Shown here piece after piece: positions 1 through 4,824 of a DNA stretch of 6,982 nucleotides (its first letter is position 1; the number at the start of each line of letters is the position of its first letter). Location: contig JAIRQB010000209.1 in NCBI GenBank assembly GCA_031256695.1, positions 1-6,982 of the forward strand, given 5' to 3'. Origin of the DNA: Elusimicrobiota bacterium. GTDB taxonomy: Bacteria > Elusimicrobiota > Endomicrobiia > Endomicrobiales > Endomicrobiaceae. A program made the position numbers and the translations under genes. The notes under the pieces were generated by a model that did not search any database, had not been told where the DNA came from, and saw only the letters and a list, made by a program, of their open reading frames with translations.

Positions 1-426
1 GTTTGAAGCTATTTCAGCGTCTTGTGAAAATCTCTGAACTATAAAACCCGAATTGTGCTGGTCAAAATAAGAAGAGTCCATTTTTAGCAATTTATCGTAA
101 AGGGCGCGTTTTACGCCAAGCGTTATTTTGCTGCCTACCCAAGCGTTCAAATAACTTGAAGCATATGTAAAAGAGCCTTGTAAAAATGTCAGCCCCATAA
201 TGTAAAAAGGAAGCCTTGAAGAAAACATTACTTCCTTTTCAACTAAAACATTGTCCATAAAAGGTTTTAAAAGCATAGCCACAGCCGCATCCAAAGAACC
301 TACGGGAATGGTAAGCAGTATTCCAAGCACGGCTTTTCCAAAATACGGTTTTATAAAGGGCCACATCCTTTTATAATTGACGGCAAAAGCGCTGGATAAA
401 ATGTATTTATCAATTATTTTTTTCAT
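1..426 (-). CDS. ABC exporter, MsbA-like, N-terminal part (runs off the left edge)
   Basis: The first 142 residues of a membrane-spanning ABC exporter subunit; the reading frame is open to the window edge, so the rest of the transmembrane domain and the whole ATPase domain lie outside. Visible are an amphipathic start, a first hydrophobic segment at about residues 29-55 followed by the motif LLKPFMDNVLVEKE (52-65), a second hydrophobic segment at about 73-97, and the first cytoplasmic coupling stretch with KRALYDKLLKMDSSYFD (106-122) and G127..QRFSQD (131-136). These match the N-terminal pattern of MsbA/type IV ABC exporters, where the two half-transporters dimerise in the inner membrane and flip lipids or drugs. 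ATG at 426 is preceded by an AGAGGA ribosome site. The gene is separated from rubrerythrin by a terminator, so it is probably its own transcription unit. Substrate (lipid A-core, other lipid, drug or peptide) cannot be decided without the C-terminal part. Confidence 0.85.
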   Translation of the reverse strand, partial: MKKIIDKYILSSAFAVNYKRMWPFIKPYFGKAVLGILLTIPVGSLDAAVAMLLKPFMDNVLVEKEVMFSSRLPFYIMGLTFLQGSFTYASSYLNAWVGSKITLGVKRALYDKLLKMDSSYFDQHNSGFIVQRFSQDAEIASN

Positions 427-472
427 TTTTCCTCTCTTTTTATTTTTTATTTTTTCAGAACTCTTGCCGTCA

Positions 473-478
473 ATTATA
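473..478 (-). promoter_or_regulatory. Possible -10 box for the ABC exporter gene
   Basis: On the minus strand a perfect TATAAT lies about 46 bases upstream of the ATG at 426, in the 189-base gap after the rubrerythrin terminator. No good -35 hexamer is seen at 16-18 bases spacing, so this is only a candidate. The rest of 427-555 is AT-rich with no other recognisable feature. Confidence 0.3.
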
Positions 479-555
479 CAATTAAATTTCTTTTCGCCGA
501 GAATTACAGCGCTTGAGAGGCATATTTCATAAAAAAAAGTATTTTTTATGTCTTG

Positions 556-594
556 AAATAAAAAACTCCGCCTAAAATTTTTAGGCGGAGTTTT
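556..594 (-). terminator. Rho-independent terminator after rubrerythrin
   Basis: A perfect inverted repeat with arms at 562-577 and 579-594 (core CTCCGCCT / AGGCGGAG, flanked by A and T runs that also pair) sits 21 bases beyond the rubrerythrin stop codon. Read on the minus strand the stem is followed by TTTTTATTT. The pairing A/T flanks would let it work in the other direction too, but no plus-strand gene ends here. Confidence 0.9.
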
Positions 595-615
595 ATTTGC
601 AAGATAGAGTAAGGT

Positions 616-1155
616 TTAGTCTTTTACTTGAGTATAGGCTTTAGAGCCTGACCACGGCACATCGGCGTGTCCGCATACGGGGCATTTTGTAGGACCTTCT
701 TTAGCCTTTACAATATTGCCGCAATTTCTGCATCTCCAAACAGATGATTCTGCCGCTGTAGTTTTGACGGCATTTTCCGCTAATTTTAAGAATTGTTTTT
801 CATGCTCTTTTTCTATAGAGCCTACGCTTTCAAAGAGTTTCGCTATATCATTGAAGCCTTCTTCTTTAGCGGTTTTAGCAAAATCAGAATACATTGACGT
901 CCATTCATAATTTTCGCCTTCTGCCGCCGCTTTTAAATTTTTCTCTGTGCCGCCTATTCCGCCCAAAAGATTAAACCAAATCTTTGCGTGTTCTTTTTCA
1001 TTTGCCGCATTTTCTTCAAATACCGCTGCGGCTGTATTAAAACCTTCTTCCCTCGCTTTTGCTGCAAAGTAAGTGTATTTATTTCTCGCTTGCGATTCGC
1101 CCGCAAAAGCCGTTTTCAAATTTGCTTCAGTTTTGCTTCCTTGTAAATTAGCCAT
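616..1155 (-). CDS. rbr: Rubrerythrin (peroxide-scavenging diiron/rubredoxin protein)
   Basis: Full-length rubrerythrin of 179 residues, a cytoplasmic NADH-linked peroxidase that reduces H2O2 to water in anaerobes, usually with electrons from rubredoxin or a rubredoxin reductase. The N-terminal four-helix domain carries the diiron ligands in the expected places: E20 in AGESQARNKYTYFA, E53 and H56 in NEKEHAKIW, E81 and E84 in GENYEWT, and E115/H118 in IEKEHEKQF. The C-terminal rubredoxin-like domain has C142-x2-C145 and C158-x2-C161 for the Fe(SCys)4 site, ending at the usual length. ATG at 1155 is preceded by AGGAGG five bases upstream. It lies 101 bases downstream of a PerR-type regulator on the same strand, an arrangement known from other anaerobes such as Desulfovibrio, and is closed by a strong terminator. 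It may be cotranscribed with perR or use a weak promoter of its own; no convincing full PerR box was found directly upstream. Confidence 0.97.
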   Translation of the reverse strand: MANLQGSKTEANLKTAFAGESQARNKYTYFAAKAREEGFNTAAAVFEENAANEKEHAKIWFNLLGGIGGTEKNLKAAAEGENYEWTSMYSDFAKTAKEEGFNDIAKLFESVGSIEKEHEKQFLKLAENAVKTTAAESSVWRCRNCGNIVKAKEGPTKCPVCGHADVPWSGSKAYTQVKD

Positions 1156-1212
1156 TTTGGCCTCCTTTTATTTGCTTGAATCTAAAAGAAACTATTCCGT
1201 ATCAAGTCTCCG

Positions 1213-1245
1213 GACAAACAATTTTACTGCAGAAAATTATTTGTC
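1213..1245. repeat. 33-base inverted repeat between perR and rubrerythrin
   Basis: Two 13-base arms (GACAAACAATTTT at 1213-1225 and AAAATTATTTGTC at 1233-1245) pair with one G-T wobble around a 7-base loop. It starts 11 bases past the perR stop and ends 57 bases before the rubrerythrin start on the minus strand. There is no U-run after it, so it is not a typical terminator. It could be an mRNA hairpin in the intercistronic region or an operator-like dyad. Confidence 0.55.
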
Positions 1246-1256
1246 TTGCAGGAAAC

Positions 1257-1688
1257 TTAAAGGAAAGAATCTCTCTTTAAGTTCAAGTCTGCTGTTTCAT
1301 TATACTTTTGGCAATTTGGACAAAGCCCTTCATATGCCAAAGTAAAACCTGTAACTTTATATCCGCATATGCTTTTTGGAGTGTCATATGAAATTTTTTG
1401 AGAAGCAATATCAGAAATTGAGCCGCATCTAGAACACTGAATATGACAATGAGGGGCGGTCTTAAAATCATAGCAATCAGCGCTATAGGGCATATGTAAA
1501 CGCTTAATTTTTTTGCTTCTTGCTAATTCGCCCAAATTACGGAATACAGTAGCCCTTCCGATACGCGGATGCATTTCTCTTATCTTTTCAAAAACTTCCT
1601 CTGCAGAAGGATGATTTGCCATCTGTTGTATCGTCTCCCAGACAATAGACCTTTGCAAAGTATTCCTTTTTGCGGTTTTTCCATTCAT
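1257..1688 (-). CDS. perR: Fur-family regulator, PerR type (peroxide-sensing repressor)
   Basis: A complete 143-residue Fur-family repressor. The N-terminal winged helix includes NTLQRSIVWETI (9-20), HPSAEEVFEKI (26-36) and the recognition-helix stretch RIGRATVFRNL (42-52). The C-terminal dimer/metal domain has the structural zinc set C85-x2-C88 and C123-x2-C126. Aligning by eye to Bacillus subtilis PerR, the five regulatory-metal ligands are all present: H26 (H37 in B. subtilis), D74 (D85), H80 and H82 (H91, H93) and D93 (D104). Aspartate rather than glutamate at the last position favours PerR over Fur. Such proteins bind Fe(II) or Mn(II) and lose DNA binding when peroxide oxidises the histidines. 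The neighbour downstream is rubrerythrin, a classic PerR target. ATG at 1688 has an AGGAGA ribosome site. A long dyad over its own promoter suggests autoregulation. The PerR rather than Fur/Zur assignment is inferred from ligands and context. Confidence 0.9.
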   Translation of the reverse strand: MNGKTAKRNTLQRSIVWETIQQMANHPSAEEVFEKIREMHPRIGRATVFRNLGELARSKKIKRLHMPYSADCYDFKTAPHCHIQCSRCGSISDIASQKISYDTPKSICGYKVTGFTLAYEGLCPNCQKYNETADLNLKRDSFL

Positions 1689-1707
1689 TTAATTCTCTCC
1701 TAAAAAA

Positions 1708-1740
1708 TTTTCTTATTGATACAATATATCATTAAGAAAA
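1708..1740. promoter_or_regulatory. Fur/PerR-type operator over the perR promoter
   Basis: A 33-base interrupted palindrome centred on 1724 (left part TTTTCTTATTGATAC, right part TATATCATTAAGAAAA) with only two mismatched pairs besides the centre. Its core TGATACA-A-TATATCA has the 7-1-7 layout of Fur-family boxes and resembles, without matching exactly, the PerR box. It covers the -10 and most of the spacer of the perR promoter, which is what a repressor site for autoregulation should do. Confidence 0.7.
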
Positions 1741-1749
1741 AATTGTCAA
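1721..1749 (-). promoter_or_regulatory. Promoter of perR
   Basis: On the minus strand a perfect -35 TTGACA (1744-1749) is followed either by an extended -10, TGATATATT (hexamer TATATT at 1723-1728, spacer 15), or by TATTGT at 1721-1726 (spacer 17). Both choices fall inside the Fur/PerR-type dyad. The start codon is about 35 bases below the -10, leaving room for a short leader with the AGGAGA site. Confidence 0.7.
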
Positions 1750-1950
1750 GCGCAAGATTTTTATTTTTAAATATCTTTTTAGACGAAATTAAAAAATATT
1801 GTTTGCAAAATGATGACGATAATTTAAGAAATTTTCAGCATTGCTATATTTTTTATTAGGGAATGTAGCGAGCGGATTCAATCTGAAAGCATAATCTTAA
1901 AACCTCAATCTGAAAAGCGCAACACTTAAAATTCAGTTTAAAAGCATATT
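1750..1950. other. AT-rich divergent intergenic region
   Basis: Part of the 386-base gap between perR and the cyclase gene. I see no credible gene or RNA here. The only structure noticed is a short direct repeat, TCAATCTGAAAGC at 1878-1890 and a near copy with one extra A at 1905-1918. Promoter elements of the two divergent genes flank this stretch. Confidence 0.5.
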
Positions 1951-1956
1951 TTATAC

Positions 1957-1985
1957 TTGACAAACTATGTAAAACATAGTAGATA
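1957..1985 (+). promoter_or_regulatory. Probable promoter of the cyclase gene
   Basis: A perfect -35 TTGACA at 1957-1962 is followed after 17 bases by a weak -10, TAGATA at 1980-1985. An alternative -10, TATACT at 1952-1957, lacks a good -35. The start codon is about 90 bases downstream, so the leader would be fairly long; no riboswitch was recognised in it. Confidence 0.5.
1964..1980. promoter_or_regulatory. Perfect 7-3-7 dyad, likely repressor operator
   Basis: ACTATGT-AAA-ACATAGT is a perfect inverted repeat that fills the spacer between the -35 and -10 of the cyclase promoter. That position is typical of operators for dimeric winged-helix repressors (MarR, HxlR or similar families). No candidate regulator gene other than PerR is present in the window, and the dyad does not look like a Fur-family box. 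Confidence 0.6.
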
Positions 1986-2074
1986 GGTATGAATTCTTTT
2001 GGCAGCGTTTATTGGAGTAAATCTGTCAGATTATTTGAGATTTGTAAGACTTTAATTTTTAAAAGGAGGCAGAA

Positions 2075-2656
2075 ATGGAAATTATTGACATCAGCAGAAT
2101 TGCGCAAGAAGCGCCTTTGTATCCTGACGCGCCTGCGCCGGAGGTTGTAAAACTTCAAGATGTAAATGAGGGAGCGCTTTATAGCGTCAGCAGATTTGTC
2201 TTTGCCAGCCACATAGGAACGCATGCCGACGCTTTTTCCCATTTTGTAGCGGGATTAGAAGATATAGAGCAGATACCGTTAGACTATTATTATGGAGAGG
2301 CTAAAGTAGTTAGCGTTCCTGAAAATAGTTTGATTGCCAAAAAAGAACTTGAAGGCAAGATAGACGGAATTGAGAAACTTATAATCCGCGGAGGCGGACA
2401 GAGTTATCTCTCAAAAGAAGCGGCTGATTACATTATTTCAAAGAAAATAAAAACAATAGTCACAGACGCTTGGAGCATAGCCCCGCTGGACAATGAGCAG
2501 GAAATACATCAAGCAATTTTTAGAGCAAAAATCGCCGTAATTGAAAATGTGATATTAGACGGAGTAAAAGATGGAAAATATATTCTATCCGCTTTTCCTA
2601 TAAAGATTAAAGGAGCAGACGGCTCGCCTGTCAGAGCGGCGCTTATTAAAGAATAA
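2075..2656 (+). CDS. Cyclase-family metal-dependent hydrolase (KynB-like)
   Basis: A complete 193-residue protein of the cyclase family (Pfam PF04199), which includes kynurenine formamidase KynB, isatin hydrolase and related amide- or ring-opening hydrolases. The signature metal motif is HIGTHADAFSHF (46-57), giving ligands H46, H50, D52 and H56; the usual proline of HxGTHxDxPxH is phenylalanine here (F54). Other family marks are the start DISR (5-8), GGG at 106-108, TDAWS (130-134), H145, E157 and the C-terminal GADGSPVRA (180-188). ATG at 2075 follows AAGGAGG by five bases. It is transcribed alone from a promoter carrying a perfect dyad, has its own terminator, and is convergent with the redox operon. 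There are no tryptophan-degradation genes nearby, so a true KynB role is not supported; substrate unknown. Confidence is high for family, low for reaction. Confidence 0.88.
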   Translation: MEIIDISRIAQEAPLYPDAPAPEVVKLQDVNEGALYSVSRFVFASHIGTHADAFSHFVAGLEDIEQIPLDYYYGEAKVVSVPENSLIAKKELEGKIDGIEKLIIRGGGQSYLSKEAADYIISKKIKTIVTDAWSIAPLDNEQEIHQAIFRAKIAVIENVILDGVKDGKYILSAFPIKIKGADGSPVRAALIKE

Positions 2657-2695
2657 AACTGTTTTTGCAGAATTTAAAGCAAGTCTATTGACAGC

Positions 2696-2738
2696 AAAGG
2701 CGGGTTTTGGGAATTTTCCAAAACCCGCCTTTTAATAT
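2696..2738 (+). terminator. Rho-independent terminator after the cyclase gene
   Basis: A perfect 15-base-pair stem (AAAGGCGGGTTTTGG at 2696-2710 with its complement at 2718-2732) and a 7-base loop, followed by a T-rich tract (TTTAATATTTTTTT). It lies between two convergent genes and may also stop transcription of the minus-strand operon ending at 2753, although the tract on that side is poor. Confidence 0.9.
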
Positions 2739-2752
2739 TTTTTTGTTGATTT

Positions 2753-4687
2753 TTAATTTATATAGCCTTGCAAAAACTCCTTCCACACTTTTTCAAACCA
2801 ATAATCCTCTTGCGGCAGCGCCCTGACATTCCTTGAAGCAATTTCAACTGCGTCCTCTTGCGCTTTATATTTTGACAAAATTATTTTATCTGAAAATTCC
2901 CCGTCAATTTCTACCCCGAGTTTAATTTTCTCAATGTCAAATAAACTGCCCAAAATATAAGAGCCTCTGCTTTTGCCGCCTTTTTCAGCATAGTATAGGA
3001 TTGTCTCATTTAAGAGTTTTGTCATTATAAAAATCTCTTTCATTTTAAAAACTTCCGTCAAATTGCCGCCGCTAAACGGTATTTTTTCTTTTGAAAGTTT
3101 TTTTATTTCAAGCAAGTTTTTTTTAACGCCTTCAATATCTCTAAAAAAAGAACAATAGGCTGAATTGTTTTCCTGCAATGTCTTTAAAATCTCCGCGCAA
3201 GCGGCAGATTTCCCGTCAAAAACTATATTGTCAAAATCTTTTTCAAAATCAGCAAGATTTATTTGGGCGGCTTTTTTTAGCGCCGCGCTGTTTTCAAAAA
3301 AAGCGTCTTCTTTTTTTAGCGTTTTAGATATATAAGAGGCGGCGCGCAAACCGCCTACTTGCCCCGCATTTAAAGCGGCGCCGCCGGGTCTGCCGGCGCC
3401 GTGCGTGCCTGCGCATTCGCCTACGGCAAAAAGATTTTTTATTGAAGTCTCCCACCATATATTTACCTCAGCCCCGCCGTTATTGTGTTGAGGCAAGACG
3501 TCAATTTCTATCCGCTCTTTTGAGAGGTCTATTTTGTGAGATTTATACAAATCAAAGGCTTGAGGATTTATTTTCAGCAATCTCTCTATTGGAGTTTTCT
3601 CAACGGCATCCGATGCGTTCAAATAATCAAAAGCAGTTTTGCCGATTTTTGATAAATCAAAAAAGCCTATTTTTTCATTGCCTTTCGGGTTTTCCGTAAA
3701 GTCTAAAAAGACTTTTCTTTTTTTCAGCCGTCTTTCAATAAAAACAGCCAAATCAATTAAAGACGAGCCGAAATGCGGTATTTTTTGCGGGTCAAAGGGC
3801 CACTGATAGCCTTTTAAAAAAACGGCTTCGGCAAGAGAAGTCATATTTGGAAAATAACCGTTTAAAAAATCTCTTTCTTTGCCGTTTTCATCAACGCTTA
3901 TATAGCGGGGAATTACTTGCTGATAACTCCCTGACAAATTCCATCTAAATTTAGTTGAGCAAATTCCGTGCTGCCATTCGGCAATATTTGCCAAAACAAC
4001 GCCTTCTCGGGCTAAAACTCCCGAAGCGCCGAAATGGGAAACGGGATAGACTGTGTCTTTATATATGCCCGCGGGACCTCCGCAGGCAAAAACGATATTT
4101 TTAGAAAAATAAACTTTAAATTCAGAAGAGTTTTCAAAACAGATAAGACCAAAAGCGCGTCCGTTTTCAATCAAAATTTTTACCGCTCTTGTTTTGTCAA
4201 TGACCTGTATTTTTCTTTTGAAGACTTCCGCTTCAAGACATTCAGTCATTTTCTTTGACGTATAAGGTCCTATTGAAGAGGCGCGCTGTAAAGGGTCATT
4301 GTCTGTTTTATAGCCTGCAAATTCGCCGTATTTTGTGCGCGGAAAATCAACGCCTATTGAGACAAGATGAAAGAATTCCTCTATTGAATGAGCGGCTTCG
4401 CAAAGAGCAATATCCCCGTCCATAGAAAGCCCTTCAAAAAGCGTCTGCGCCGTCTGCAAAGGGCTGTCGCTGACATTGCCCGCGCAAGACATCTTATAGT
4501 AAGTTTGTTTGTCAGAGCCTGTATTTCTAGAAATTCCGTTTAAGCGGTTTTCAGTAATTACTGCGACATTTTGCGTCCCTTTGTCAAAAAGATGCAGGGC
4601 GCAATTATAGCCTGCGGCTCCGCTGCCTACTATAAGAGCGTCGTAGATTTTTTCTTGTATTGATACGGGTTGTTTTAAGAAAAACAT
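2753..4687 (-). CDS. FAD-dependent oxidoreductase of the fumarate reductase/succinate dehydrogenase flavoprotein superfamily
   Basis: A 644-residue cytosolic flavoprotein, last gene of the redox operon. The N-terminal dinucleotide fold is clear (YDALIVGSGAAGYNCALHLF, G21-x-G23-x2-G26). The second FAD-contact region near the C-terminal side of the FAD domain is NLFAVGECAGTHGAGRPGG (418-436) followed by ALNAGQVGG. QHNNGG (400-405) occupies the position of the HxxGG motif of FrdA and NadB. The stretch 53-61 (SRNTGSDKQ), where FrdA/SdhA carry the histidine for covalent FAD, has no histidine, so FAD is probably non-covalent. The last 190 residues form a charged helical domain as in SdhA or AprA. 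No iron-sulfur subunit, membrane anchor, NadA/NadC or AprB is encoded nearby, which argues against respiratory fumarate reductase, L-aspartate oxidase and APS reductase. ATG at 4687 has AAGGA upstream. Together with the SDR and ene-reductase it suggests a dehydrogenation or reductive dehydroxylation step on an organic substrate. Substrate unknown. Confidence 0.85.
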   Translation of the reverse strand: MFFLKQPVSIQEKIYDALIVGSGAAGYNCALHLFDKGTQNVAVITENRLNGISRNTGSDKQTYYKMSCAGNVSDSPLQTAQTLFEGLSMDGDIALCEAAHSIEEFFHLVSIGVDFPRTKYGEFAGYKTDNDPLQRASSIGPYTSKKMTECLEAEVFKRKIQVIDKTRAVKILIENGRAFGLICFENSSEFKVYFSKNIVFACGGPAGIYKDTVYPVSHFGASGVLAREGVVLANIAEWQHGICSTKFRWNLSGSYQQVIPRYISVDENGKERDFLNGYFPNMTSLAEAVFLKGYQWPFDPQKIPHFGSSLIDLAVFIERRLKKRKVFLDFTENPKGNEKIGFFDLSKIGKTAFDYLNASDAVEKTPIERLLKINPQAFDLYKSHKIDLSKERIEIDVLPQHNNGGAEVNIWWETSIKNLFAVGECAGTHGAGRPGGAALNAGQVGGLRAASYISKTLKKEDAFFENSAALKKAAQINLADFEKDFDNIVFDGKSAACAEILKTLQENNSAYCSFFRDIEGVKKNLLEIKKLSKEKIPFSGGNLTEVFKMKEIFIMTKLLNETILYYAEKGGKSRGSYILGSLFDIEKIKLGVEIDGEFSDKIILSKYKAQEDAVEIASRNVRALPQEDYWFEKVWKEFLQGYIN

Positions 4688-4706
4688 AATTTATTCCTTG
4701 ATAAAT

Positions 4707-4810
4707 TTGAGAGTTATTTGGCGGCGTATTGCCGACTTTACTTCTTGGTGTCGGCTGCCGACAAATTACTTGAGAGTTATTTGGCGGCGTCTTACGCCGC
4801 CAAATTACTC
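4707..4810. repeat. Two tandem GC-rich palindromic repeat units inside the operon
   Basis: An exact 21-base direct repeat (beginning TTGAGAGTTATTTGGCGGCG) occurs at 4707-4727 and 4770-4790. Each copy is the left arm of a palindromic unit whose right arm is a CGCCGCCAAATTACT-like sequence. The unit at 4774-4810 is nearly perfect: a 17-pair stem with one mismatch and a 3-base loop. The other, 4707-4770, has a degenerate right arm (GCCGACAAATTACTT) and an extra internal segment with GCCGAC at 4731-4736 and GTCGGC at 4750-4755, which can pair. A shorter direct repeat ACTCAATTAA (4807-4816, 4823-4832) follows and runs into the 3' end of the ene-reductase gene. No U-run follows the stems on the minus strand, so it looks like a REP-like repeat family rather than a terminator. 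Confidence 0.75.
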
Positions 4811-4824
4811 AATTAACTTTTAAC

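Noticed and set aside
1213..1245. Inverted repeat after perR as an intrinsic terminator
   Set aside because: No run of U follows the stem on the minus strand, and the loop and arms are AT-rich; kept only as an unexplained dyad.
1742..1950. Small RNA or tRNA gene in the divergent intergenic region
   Set aside because: No cloverleaf, no promoter-terminator pair and no conserved RNA motif could be seen; only a short imperfect direct repeat is present.
2009..2242. 77-codon minus-strand open frame over the start of the cyclase gene
   Set aside because: It is antisense to a gene with clear family motifs and has no ribosome site or recognisable domain.
2753..4687. Annotation as L-aspartate oxidase, fumarate reductase FrdA or APS reductase AprA
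   Set aside because: The required partner genes are absent, the covalent-FAD histidine is missing, and the active-site motif differs; only superfamily membership is supported.
4774..4810. Strong hairpin as a terminator between the ene-reductase and the flavoprotein genes
   Set aside because: Neither side has a U-run, and a related second unit lies beside it, which fits a repeat family better than a terminator.
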